Of a DNA stretch of 64,000 nucleotides, positions 12,186-23,609 are shown piece after piece. A program made the position numbers and the translations under genes. How positions within the stretch are numbered: the stretch's first letter is position 1; every line of letters begins with the position of its first letter. This DNA comes from Lanius collurio (Eukaryota > Chordata > Aves > Passeriformes > Laniidae), in NCBI GenBank assembly GCA_020086605.1, contig JACBWW010000040.1, positions 5,467,737 through 5,531,736 of the forward strand, in the 5' to 3' direction. The notes under the pieces are model-generated. The model did not search any database. It was given only the letters and a program-made list of their open reading frames with translations, and had not been told where the DNA came from.

Positions 12186-12640
12186 GCTGGTGCTGACACG
12201 TTGGGTTTGTTCTGAGTAGGGCCAAAAAGGAATTTCTGAGATGTCTGTGCTCAGGTGCCAGTCCCAGCCCTTCACTGGTTAAGAATTTAGGAAAATGTTT
12301 GTTCCTGACCTGGACTCTGTTCCCAGCTTGAAAGTACTGTAGGTCTTGTGCTGAATGTGCCACTGGTGTCACAGCAGCCTCATCACTCTTAGGTTCAGAC
12401 AGAAGAGGCTGGCACTCTAAAAAACAAACAAAAAATTAATTTAAAAAGGCACCAGAATCTGCTCAATTTGGAGCTGTAGTCTTTTCTTTGGGACATACTG
12501 TGTCTCACTCTGCACAAACCCATTGCTTCAATTCCATAGAATTTCTTCAGCAGTAATCATGGCCTTTAAACAAGGAGTTTTTTTACAAACACAAAACCCA
12601 TAGCTATGGGAAAATGAAGTTCCCTTGGAGAAAACAAATG
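12186..12640. other. Non-coding stretch, nothing recognised
   Basis: No gene, repeat or regulatory element is recognised between the TTA microsatellite and the 20-bp tandem duplication. An A-rich stretch lies at 12420-12445. Confidence 0.55.
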
Positions 12641-12643
12641 GTA

Positions 12644-12683
12644 AGAGATACTACATATTTATAAGAGGTACTACATATTTATC
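12644..12683. repeat. 20-bp direct tandem duplication
   Basis: Two adjacent 20-bp units (12644-12663 and 12664-12683), each containing ACTACATATTTAT, agree at 18 of 20 positions. Only two copies are present, so this is a small local duplication and not a satellite. Confidence 0.85.
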
Positions 12684-13487
12684 AGATTAAAGACATGTTT
12701 TTAAAAAGGAAGGAAGAACATCTTAAAAAAACAAGCAGGATGAGTTGCTGCATTATATTGCCTTGATTTACCATCCAGAAGGTTTCTGGCAGTGCCACTT
12801 TGTCATGATTAAAGCCCTCAGTGGGCACAGGGAGCCTGAAATCCTTAATTCTGGGCAGGGTTTAGTGTGGGTTAGTGAGGATCCCTTCAGGAGCCAAACC
12901 AGTGCAGTCACCTCTGTGTCCAGGTGTGGGGAAAAGGGTCAGTAATTATTCCCTACCTGCACTCCTTTGGGAGCAGGAGGGCACCAGATCCACCCCCACA
13001 GGCCAGCCTGGCACAAAGTGGGAGGGAGGGATGTTTGGAGAAGGAGCTTTAAGCTCCAGAAATATTTTATTTAAAGCTCTTTTTCAGAATCTACTTTTGT
13101 TTTGCACCAAAATTCTCCTTCTTTACTTGGTCTTTGTTTCTTGGAGAGATGAGAAAAAGATAACTATCACTTCTTTTCACGTACTGTCACCTCAGCATAT
13201 AACCACAAGTTTTAGAGGTCAGCTCCATGCCCACAGAATGAGATCCACACCATCAGCCGCCACAGAATGGGGAGACACTTTGACTTAGACATCCGTGGGA
13301 CTGAAGGGAGAAAGTAAGAGTTACGGATTTATAAAAGGGAAACATATCTGGAATGTTGGCGTTGATAAACTTGTATGTAAAATAAATAATGTTTAAAAAT
13401 GGTATCCAAAATTAGAGTGGGCACCTGGCTAGGGAGCAGATGCCCACATCTGTCCCTTGCACCCCATACACATGCCCAGCTATTTCT
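12684..13487. other. Non-coding stretch, no gene recognised
   Basis: An open frame of 137 codons on the + strand (12875-13288) has no recognisable domain. The word CCACAGAATG occurs near 13223 and again near 13256, but without the flanking sequence of a CR1 end. Nothing else stands out. Confidence 0.5.
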
Positions 13488-13525
13488 GCTGACTGATGTT
13501 AAATCAGCTCACTGATGTTAAATCA
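13488..13525. repeat. 19-bp direct tandem duplication
   Basis: Two adjacent 19-bp units (13488-13506 and 13507-13525), both containing ACTGATGTTAAATCA, differ at one position. It is a recent local duplication. No function is suggested. Confidence 0.85.
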
Positions 13526-13796
13526 TGAGATGTCCACAATAAACCATTAAATAAAATATTACAACATTGCTCAGCAAGAGAGATCTCACAGCACAAATTC
13601 CTTCGTTACCTTGTCATTTAGATGATAATCCAGGTATCTCAGTCAAATCCTGCCTGGCTTTCTCTGCCTTCTTAGCAATTCAGACTGGACAGATTTCCTA
13701 GAGCTGCTCTTCAGAGCCACATCAGGATTTTCTCCCCAGGATGTTGGAGGAACAACAAATTTCTGCTGTGTGCAAGGCAGTGGGGCAAGATTTATA

Positions 13797-13872
13797 AACA
13801 GATAGATGAGATAGTAGATAAGAGATGTTAGACAAATGACAGACAGTGAGACAGATAGACAAACAGATAATA
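13797..13872. repeat. Degenerate GATA/GACA simple repeat
   Basis: The stretch is made of GATA, GACA and AGATAG units with interruptions. Related (GATA)n(GACA)n arrays are known as Bkm-type repeats, found on sex chromosomes of some reptiles and birds and elsewhere in genomes. This copy is short and impure, so no chromosomal assignment follows from it. The 67-codon leftward frame across it is a translation of the repeat. Confidence 0.75.
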
Positions 13873-16800
13873 AATCTGTCTCTCACCTGTAACAGCCTGA
13901 GCTGCTGTTGCTCCACTGTCAGCACTTTCAGTCAAGCACAGTCACAATCCATGGCACGGGCAGCACAAAGGGGAGAGTGTGCCACTGCACCTCACCTCCC
14001 AGGCCTTAGACAATGTGGTGACAGCCCTCCAGCCCCTTCTGCCCTCCCCATCCCATCAAAAAAGAAGCTAAAAAAAGTAAGGAGAATATTTTTGCATCCA
14101 CACCTTCCAATTCTGTTTAACAACCAGTACATTGCTTCTAGTGGGATAATGATTTCTTGATGGACTCTCATCAATGGCCTGTTTACCACTTTATCTGAAA
14201 TAATTGCTTCAGAGCAACCACAGAAGGAGCAGCAGGTAGGAAATGAGGCTGCAGCTGCCAAAACATAATGGATCATTTAGTCCTTCTCGGCAGGTTTTAA
14301 CGCCTCTGTGCCTGATGGAACCATTCTGACAATAAACCTGGCTGTTGGGATCAGGTCATGTACATCATCACGTCAGAATTCACATCTGCCACAACACAAT
14401 AAGGCCCCCACAAAACAAACATTAAAAAATAGAATTATTCAAAGTGTACTCCCAGCTTGCAGGCACTACACCCCCTGATTGAACTGATGAATGTCTCAGT
14501 CAGGAAGGGGATCTCTCCCTCCTGCTTTTAGCATGGGGGCTTTTTTTTCTTTGGCCTTTTCCCATATTTTGCATCTTTTAATGCTTCCTTTCTTTTCTTT
14601 TACTTTTCCCTCAATTTCATTTCTAGCCCTGCTTCCCCCACGTACCAATACTGACAAAACCCAGGCATAAAACCACTTACAATATGCCAAAGCCTTGAAA
14701 AATTTTCATCTTTTGCATTAAAACCCTTGTGTGAAGCACTGGCTCCATACATGTCCAGGGGACATAAAATAATCCTTCTTGGGCGTCACCTGCTTTATGA
14801 AAAGGAGCCAGTTAAGCCATTTAAATAAATGTGTATTTTAAAGTGTCCTATAATAGAAATTGTATTTGAATTATATTCTTTATCTAGAGCTTTCCAAGTG
14901 ATATTGTGGTATAAGTCTGAAGAGAGTCTTAATTTTTTATGAGTGTTTTAGTGTACTTTTAGAAGAAGATGTAATTAAGACTGTGGTTTCCTGCATGGTT
15001 TCTCAGCAAGGAGAGCTGCATCCACAGATGCCACTCAAGATGGTTTTTGTAGTGCCTCCATAATGAACTGGATTAGGAGGATGAGGAGCAGCTCTGTAGA
15101 AAGCATTTGGACTGATCTGTGTATAGCAACTATTTCTGGGAATGCAGTCTGGGTAATTATGCCTCTAAATAGCCAAACTATTTGTGTAGCACCTCCTCCA
15201 CAACTGTAATTACACTTGCACTTTGCACACCCAGGCCAGGCTGCTCTGAAATGCTGGCAAATTTGGCTGCAAGTTTTTGCAATAGAATGAAAATGGAGAT
15301 CCACTGCAGAAACCAGAGCCACCCATCCCAAAGCAGGCTCTGAGTGCAACAGCCCATAATAAAATGCAATGAGGAGATGCTGGATCCTGCCCTATATAAT
15401 AAAGAGCTGCAAAGAGGGAAAACTGCACTGACCCAGGGGTGACAACTGAATCCTCACTGCAGAAAGAGGGGAAAATGTTACCATTGAGGACCTTCAGAGC
15501 CCTTTAACAGGCATCCTTGAAAAGGAGGATGCAGGAAAGGGAGTGGAAAACAGCCTCAGCTCAAAATTACATGCAGGGTTTTCTAAGGGAAAACCCACAG
15601 GAGTGTGTTTAGAACTGTGTTGGGTCAAGATGGACTCAAAATTCACAATTTATGAAAATAAATAAATACAGACCTGTGAATTTCCAAAGTGCTGCAGAAA
15701 CAACAGGCAGCTGATCCTTGGGATCAGTTGCATTTGCCTTCAGTCCCCTTGCATTGCCTCACTGTCACTTATCCCTGGGTAACAGCAATGAGATGGGACA
15801 CATTTGTTCTGCTCAAATTTGTAGTTCAGAGATCAAGAACAGAGAGTCTGTTCTCTGGCAGAGAGAAAACAGTTTGCTAAACAAATGTGTTTTCTTTTCC
15901 TTTGATAATAATCATCCCCTGCACCTGAACCCACAGCAGGTGAAAAATGAGGCCAAAAGTCTCCTCCACAGTTTCACCCACTCAAACAAGACTCAGAAAA
16001 TCCCAGGTATGTTGGAAGGACAGTGCTCTCATTTTCAAACTGAGATAACCAGAAAGTAACCAAAGTGTTGGAAGTTAGAACCCGTTTAAAATATGATTGG
16101 CCTAATTTTTTTAATAACCTATGCTTGGGAATTATGAATTCAGCAGCATCACCAATGACCAGCTATTTTAAAAAGAGACAACCCACTGGATTCTTTCCCA
16201 ATTTCTGTCACTCAGGCATAGTGTACCCAGTTTGTGCTACAGCTTTTGCAGTTCAGTGTCACTAAACCCTCCTACCTTGACTCTTCACTTCACCCACTCC
16301 AGATAAATCAATCTGCAATTATTAAGATTGTTTTTCTGGGCTTACCTCATTTTATGTGATGTTGCTATGCTGTAAAGTTAAGAGCCAATACAATATTCTG
16401 GGTATCACCAACACTTTTCCAAAAACCACACGAATGTTCAAAAAGGAGGTGGGTTTGTAAATACCATTCTTCCTTGCCAAGAATCTCACCTGCCTTCAGT
16501 TCAGACTTCCCAATACCAAGAACACCAAAGGATAGAATTCTGCAAACTCCACCCAACAAACACTGTGGAGAGTTGTTTGGTAAAAAAAAAGGTTGGTGAA
16601 ATCCTGCAATATTTTTTCTGAAGTCTGAGATACTTTGATTACAAAGTGCTTTTTACAGCATTTCATACCTGTTTGGCTGCTTGGCTGCTTCCTGCTCCTG
16701 GCTAAATTCCTTGTAAAATGAGAATGAACTACTGATGTCCTCCTTTCTTTCCCAACCTTTACCAAGGTTTTAGGGTTTTTCCTGTTTAGGAAAAGCTTTT

Positions 16801-17639
16801 CCTTCCAGACATGCCCATGGTGGGATGTTCCTCCCTGGAGAATGTTGTCCAGCCCAGGATTGGTACTGTGAGGCCTTCCCATGTGGGAGAGAGGGAATCA
16901 TTCATCCAGTTCACTCCTTTTTAAAAGAATATGTCAAACTCATACCCCATTAAAATAAATTACTCTATTGAAGTGCACATGTTCCAGGAAGGAAAAGCCA
17001 GTATTTATATTCTAGCTCCCAACTTGCTGTTAAAGCACAGCAGTAGCTGTGAAACTGAAGCTGAGCCACAGAAAACACTTATCAGTCGCTGTAATTTGGG
17101 TTTGGGTCTCAGCTGGAAGCCCAGAATACAGTGAGGGATCATCCAGCACCTTTCACTGAAGAGTCACTGGAGGATGATGACAATTCCTGCCTGCCACAGC
17201 AGCTGCCAGCACAGACACAACTCTGCTCCTTCAGCAGGGCTGTGTGTGGGGAAAGAGGAACTTCTGCAGGTGCTGTAAAATAAACCAAATCACAAGGGGA
17301 AGTGGTGCCTCAATTCCAGCTGCACCATTTGCTATTACCACTGGCAGCCCTAATGCCCTGTACAGTGATCCACTTCAGTTGCTAAATTAGCTTTTTCAAG
17401 GGGGATTTCATTTGGGGAAAGCAAAACAAAACTCCATCTTACTTGAGGTCTTAAACATTCTGATGATACAAAAATAAGCCTGAGTTATCATCGCTCGCTG
17501 TGCTCAGCTCAGAAAGCTTCCCAAACAACCCAAAAACCGGCAGCAGCTCTCAGATCAAAGGAGCCTCCTAGGCTGATGTGAAACTGCACAAGCCTTTCTG
17601 TTAAATATTGAGAGGATAAATAGGGTTTATCCTGCAGGA
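13873..17639. other. Non-coding stretch, no gene recognised
   Basis: Compositionally mixed and A+C-leaning on the + strand. Leftward donor-like sites (for example CAG then GTGAGA reading down from 13887, GAG then GTAAGC near 16344) and a leftward acceptor-like site (CCCTCTTTGCAG, just above 15406) exist, but no pair delimits a recognisable coding exon. A rightward CAG then GTATGT site near 16006 closes a 22-codon open stretch after CCCACAG, also unrecognised. Confidence 0.5.
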
Positions 17640-17760
17640 ATGTGTGCACACACACCTATAGGATCTATACACGCACACATCACTCCAAATTCTCTACAGC
17701 TCGATCTCGATCCATCTTGTACATACACACAAACCTGTGTGTGTTTGCACACACACAAAC
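17640..17760. repeat. Interrupted CA/TG-rich tract with a 9-bp hairpin
   Basis: Short CA and CACG runs at 17645-17655, 17670-17680 and 17721-17760 are separated by unique sequence. At 17736-17757 nine bases of alternating TG are followed after 4 bases by nine bases of alternating AC, a perfect inverted repeat. Alternating purine-pyrimidine DNA of this kind can adopt Z-DNA or a hairpin, but the length is modest. Confidence 0.6.
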
Positions 17761-17974
17761 TTCAAAGTCTCTTCACTTTGGAATCAAATTCTACTCAACA
17801 ACAAATTAGATACTTCTTACCTCCAGCAATCCTGTAAATATTCATGTGGTTTCTTTTCCCTAAAGTTAAGACTGTCACCCGCCTTCTAGAACCTGCTAAA
17901 TAATTCCAACGAAACCAAACGCAGCTTTTGGGATGTCACTCGTTCCATTCCCAGGTTTGCCAGCAGACAGGGAG

Positions 17975-18035
17975 TCACAGAATCACAGAATATTCTGAGT
18001 TGGAAGAGACCCACAAGGATTATAGTGTAAAACAC
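17975..18035 (-). mobile_element. CR1-type LINE 3'-end fragment, leftward sense
   Basis: Read on the - strand the fragment ends with two ATTCTGTG units, the short tandem tail characteristic of CR1-family elements, preceded by a stretch resembling the common avian CR1 3' end (GGGTCTCTTCCAACTCAGAA). Similarity fades after about 60 bases. It is a 5'-truncated relic without coding capacity, and the exact CR1 subfamily cannot be assigned by eye. Confidence 0.7.
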
Positions 18036-21000
18036 TCATTTCCAAGTCCTAAGCCCTAATTTTCAGCAGACAGATGTTCGTGTCAAGTCTGTGAGTTCAG
18101 AGTATTGACAGCACAGAGTCTGGTCACAGATTGATCAAATTTCAGGCACCTTATCACAGTGAAGTATCCACTGTAAATAATTGCCAATAGTCAAGTAAAT
18201 CAAACCAAAATGGGTCATAAAAGAAGGTTCACATGCAGCAGATTATGAAAGAACTTCCTGATTATTCCAAATCCTGTTTTAATTAACATCTACTCCTAGT
18301 CTGCCTTTATTTTTTCCTTTTCATCTCCCGCCTGTCATTCATTTGACATGTCTACCATGATGAGAGTGGTATTTAATATGAATGGGAAACACCAAAAAAA
18401 AAACCCCAAAGTATTTCCTATACTCTCTTTGCTTAGAGATTCTGCTGATTTGTATTGGCACCTTAGTCCTATAACCCATTTTCTTTTTACTTCATTGCAG
18501 GCCCATATCACAATTCTAACAGAAACCCTAACTCAGGACAGAATTTCAAGAGAAGAATTCAGCTTCTCCTCTCCCCAGCATATTTCCCTATCAAACACCA
18601 ATCCTTGGCTGCTAGGTGCCTCCAAAATCAGCCTGCTGCTGAGGTTTTCAAATGATGAGGAAACAGAAAAGTAGGACAGACAAGGAAAGGAAATTTTTCA
18701 AATGCATTCATGGTTGTCCTGAGTCCTGATCCACTGCAGTCAGAGTGAAAACGGAGATTGCTTCCAGTGCATGTGGTTGTGTTTGTTTTCTTCGTGATTT
18801 CCTCACTTGCAGATTATTTTTCATTATGCAAAGCATACTGTTAAAAGCTGAAATACAGGGGATCTGACCTTCACTCGCTCAGTTTACTCGGGGTCTACAT
18901 TATAAGAGAGGGAATAAATTTGGTTCCAAGGCTTCTAGCTGCCCAGGTATGCTCTGTGGAATGAAAAAAAATTAACTTCTGCTGCAAAATGGGAGATTTA
19001 AATTTTAGTTGAAACACAGAAGCAGATTTACTTATGTCTTTCTCTTTCTGTGCGCTTTCTGTCAGTACACAATTACATTGTCAAATCTGTATGCAAACAC
19101 ACGAGCTACACACAACCTGGGTAACGCAGCTGCTGCTCCACTTCTGCAGTCAAACTGCACATCAGCTGTGGCACTTGGAAATTATTTGGAGGGGCTAAGC
19201 CCCAGAATTTACACTGGTCCTAAAGCTATCCCAGATTCCTTTATAGTTACACTTGCACAGAGTTGATTGAGCAGGAGAAATCAAAGCCAGACTAAGAAGC
19301 CCCATTGGTTCCCCCTACAGCAATATCATTTCTTATTTCTTTCAGTGCATTGGGATTAAACTTTTCCAACTGAAGAGCACAACAGGCCTTCCTGTAAAGA
19401 GTGCCAGTGATCTCTGGAATTTCTGATTTTGCAGGTTTTTGTCACCGGATTGGGCTGCAGGAGACGGGTCCAAAACTCTTGAACAAGCAGCTCCAAGCAC
19501 CTCATGACTTTCAAAATGGATTTCCAGCACACGCTCTCTGTGCCACAGCAGCTTCTCCAAGGATAACACAGCATCAGACAGGGAGTGAATCTCAGCTGCT
19601 TTAACATCCTGGCTGAGGGATGTTAAAGCCCAAGCTCCTCCTCCAAAATGCCAGACATTTCAGATGAAACTCCAGAGACAGCTGACACTCAAATCTGTGC
19701 TCACGTGAGGCTCTGGGTGCCAGGAGCTGCTCTAAACACCATCAGTCTGTCCTAGTACTGCATTGATTTCTGCCACGACTGACAGCCCAAACATGCTCCT
19801 ACAAGAGGAACACTCTTCCTACTTTTAAATATGCCATCAATATTTTTTTCCAATATAATTTCTGCCTTGTTTGATCCCAATTAAGCACCTAAAGTGCACT
19901 TTCCAAGTTACATCAAGGGGAAAGTTCCTTTTGCTCAATATTTTGTCTCTTGTCTTCACAGCCACAAGGATCCTGAAATTCACACAAGCCTGCAGCAAGG
20001 TGCCACAGCTTGGCACAGTCACTGCACAGCTCCATCCTCTGTGGCCTTTGAGGAAGAGGAGACTGTCACAGATTGGGTCCTACCTGGCTGTGGCACTGAC
20101 AGTGGCAGCTCTGCACTTAGGAATTATTTAGATTGCTGCATTTACAAAGGGCCTGCCAGATCTACATGACGACAAACAAAAAAAGCAAATTTGACCTTTC
20201 AATGTGTAGCAAGGTAAAATAAACGTGCAGAGATGGAAGCCACAGGCCATGCTGTGCTGTTAGAAGAAGCTGTAATACTGACAGCAAGTGAAGCTCAGAC
20301 TCCATGCTCACCTGCCCATTTAACTGTGCTGGAGCTCTCATTCTTCTTTGGGGAAAAAGAGGCTTTGCCATTCAAATAAGACCTAGGAGCTTATCTTGCT
20401 TTGAACAGTTCCCCTTTCCCTGTGTGTATTACACACCCTTAAAGCATTTTACTCCCTAACTCAGGTGCTAATTCCTCATTGGCTTTATCACACACTTTAA
20501 GTCAAAGGAAACACTTCTAGAATTGGAAGAGGCAGATCCTCCAGGTGACACTGGGAGAAAAAACCTTTTCTAATTGTAAGATTGGTGAATCAGAGACAGC
20601 TGTGAACCCTTTAGGTGCCTTTGACAGGTTAGACAGGTCTGTCAGGGTAGCACAAGTACCAACTTTCCCTGGGGCTCTGTAACACCCTGAGGGGTCTGTT
20701 TGCACTGGATGGTTCCATGATTTTTGTCAAAAATATCTGGAATTGGGATAGCAATTTTGCAACCATTTGTTTCATTCCTGGTAATAGATAAACCCTTTTT
20801 TATCCTGAAGAGCAATTTCCTGTTCCCCTCTGGTGTTAAGCAGAGCCTCAGCCATGAGGTAACCCAAACTCAGATGTGATTGTTCCCAAGTATTCACAAA
20901 AACTCCTCAGTCCTACATTGCCCATCCTGGCTACCTCTGGCCATTTCATGCCCAAAAAATGCCAACACCTTCCTGGGTTCCTGTGCAGACAACCCTGCAG

Positions 21001-23147
21001 CATGGGACAGCAAAGGCCACGGGCCGGGTGCTGCTGCGGGCAGGTTTGGGAACACGCAAGGAGCTCGCCAAGACTGCACGCTTGGGCAGCAAAAATGGAG
21101 CTAAGGTTTAATTGTGGGGCCACTGAAGCTTTATTAAAATAATCAGGACACTCTTTACCCCTCTGCAGGGGAGTTTGGGGAGATACTCTTGGCATTCCTT
21201 AGAATGATCTGAGCATCAGCACAAGGTGCTGAATTGTTGCCACTTTGCATAATCTGACGTCAAAGCTGTTGATTTTCCAGTCTAAAGATGGGAAAAGCAC
21301 ATATCCACACAGGGTTATGGGGACGAAAGGGGAAATGTGCTTTGAGCTCCCCCCTCGTGACCTCATACCCAGGAGAGGAGGAACCCAACCATCCAAGGGA
21401 CAAACCTTCACCCCAGGCCTGGACTTTCCAAACCACTGCTAAGGAAGGGGACACCTTGGAGGAGTTGCAAATGAGCATAACAGTGAGGCAACAGGCCTGA
21501 GACCTTTGGAGTTTTTATCCTTTCCTGAGACTAATCAGATTTTTTTTCTGGCATAACACCATGAAAGTCACCCCAGGGAGGAGTTCTGGACTGTTGGCCG
21601 ATCCAAGTTTTATATTAAATTACATTTTTGCCTTTGAAATTGCCATTAGAGACACCACAGTGAGGGGAAAAGGCTGAAAAAGTGCCAAGACAACAAGGCT
21701 TAACAAATGTCTTGCTTTCCCTCCCCCAAGTTCTGTTAAAGACAAAGCTGTGAGTAAGATCTGAAAAATTGTGATCTATATGAATGTTGGGGTTTTTTTC
21801 TAGTTCTACTGCAAAGCATTGCTGTTTGATGGCATGACAGATCTTCCCCTCACTGAACCACTGCAGACCAGGATGAACCCCTGGCCTGGAGCTCAAAACC
21901 CATTCCCTTCCTACTCATATTCATAAGGAAAGAAGCCTTCTGACTGGTGGCCACACTGAGAAACTTCCCATGCCAAAGATGCAGAACTCTTTGAGATACA
22001 GCTACCAAAGAATCAGTCTTTTCCTGATGGCTGCTTTGTGTGGCTCCTGGGATATGGTACTTTCGTAATGATTGAAATAATTATAAAAATAATAATGAAA
22101 AAACAAGCAGAAAAAATATTGAAAGCATGTGTGTGTGTTTGGGGGTATGTGTAGCAGGAGATCACCCTCTGGATCCAGCACTGTGGACGGTTTCTCATCC
22201 CACAATCCAAGATAATACACATTTCAGAGCCCCTGTTGTGAGCAAGTATTTAAAGACTAACATTAAAGGAAAATAAACCTTTCCAATCAATTGTGAAAGT
22301 AAAACCAGCAGTGAAGCAGCTACAGAAATGGAAGCGCAGCTAGAAGAAAATTAAAAACAGCAACCCCAGAATACTTGTCCTAATTAAACGTTAGCTGGGA
22401 GTATGTGAACTAAAATAGGAATGACATTTGAATTAATAAAAGAGCAACAAAATGTTTCAGGTACTGTTTTACCTTGACTGATGGTGTAATTTCCTGAGCT
22501 CCAAGGCATGTTGGCTGGCTGACCAGCTTTACATGGACCCTTTGTAGGCTTATGCAGCATTTTTGGGAGCTGACTGACCTTGTCAATGCAGAGTGTCCAA
22601 CCAGGACACCTCTGTGGTTTGGGTTGTCAAAAAAGGATGACCATGGAATTTTTTTGGGCTGTAAGTAAGTGTACAAAATGAATTGCAAGACACCCAAAAG
22701 GTGGTGAAAAGCGCAGTGGTCAGGAGAGAAAGAGAACCTTGAAATGCATCCAGAACTTTCCTGTGCTGGGCAGATTTCCCAACACTTCCCTTTGTTACAA
22801 TCATAGATACCAACTGAACCACACCACAGCAAGATACAGTAACGTTAAGTATAATGTAAGAGCTATTTGAGATTCCTAGAAACACTAAAGATGAGGCTCC
22901 AAAATCACAGGACCAAGTTTACATCGATCAGGTATTTCCAAATTTGTAAGGCCATTTTTCTATGAGATAAACATTTGACTAGAGCAGGGCTGTAAAAACT
23001 GAACTGCTTTATACTGCCTCAGCACCCGAGATTTTTGGCTGCAAGGTGAAATACAGGCTTAGTATTTTTTATAAATAGAGATTTATGACAAGCCCTGCTC
23101 AGGAGGCTCCAGCACACAGAGAGCTCCATTTGGAATGCCCAGTTTAC
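18036..23147. other. Non-coding stretch, no gene recognised
   Basis: The longest leftward frame, 140 codons at 22410-22832, and the others have no recognisable domain. A leftward acceptor (TTTTTCCCCAAAG) and donor (CAG then GTGAGC) near 20311-20345 would enclose only about 34 bases. A short GT run and a G run lie at 22128-22146. Nothing else stands out. Confidence 0.5.
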
Positions 23148-23319
23148 CTGTGCTGTGCCCCTGCAAGTTCCTTTCTGAATGCACAGCAGGGGCTTCATCA
23201 TGCACCAGCTTTTTCTTTCTTCCCTACTTTGCTCCATTCCTTGGTACCACAAACTCATTTTTCTAAATGGATATCTTGGATCCCGAGTGCCTGCAGGGCA
23301 AGCCCGTGTCTGAGCAGCC
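23148..23319 (-). other. Weak candidate internal exon, unrecognised product
   Basis: Read leftward, the 172-base interval follows a strong acceptor (CATTTCTCCTCTTGCAG, ending at 23320) and ends with CAG then GTAAAC. One frame is open throughout, entered at the last base of a codon and left at a codon boundary, giving about 57 codons. The peptide is basic and Met-, Cys- and Arg-rich around SREERKSW and matches nothing I recognise. Leftward transcription agrees with the A+C-rich + strand here. No partner exon was identified, so chance is a real alternative. Confidence 0.15.
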
Positions 23320-23570
23320 CTGCAAGAGGAGAAATGCAGCCTGATACTCATTAAAAGTCTGTTGATGGGCTCAGACTCTCCTGCTATTGAAGATTCATCA
23401 GTTTCTCTTTCCACAAGAATGTATTTGACTGCAGTATTTGGAAAGTAGAGCAATAGCACCAATTATATCCTAGCAAAGTCTGTGTCTGCATACAAAATTT
23501 CTGTGGTGGGATGGCATTAAATTCCCTGGTAGATTGCCAGAGTTTAGAGACATTACTGCTGGATTCTGAC

Positions 23571-23609
23571 ACGGTGACAAAGCCGCGTTGCTGCGGAGCG
23601 CCGGCGCCT
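23571..23609. other. Tiny CpG cluster
   Basis: Seven CpG dinucleotides fall within about 40 bases, in sequence otherwise almost free of CpG. This is far below the length of a CpG island. Retained CpGs can mark an unmethylated regulatory element, but a local GC-rich chance stretch or a decayed GC-rich insertion would look the same. Confidence 0.5.

Noticed and set aside
11787..12275. 162-codon leftward open frame with an Asn-rich stretch
   Set aside because: The Asn run is the translation of the TTA microsatellite.
13220..13270. CACAGAAT words resembling a CR1 tail
   Set aside because: The surrounding CR1 3' sequence is missing; similar isolated words occur at 46358, 30241 and 51966.
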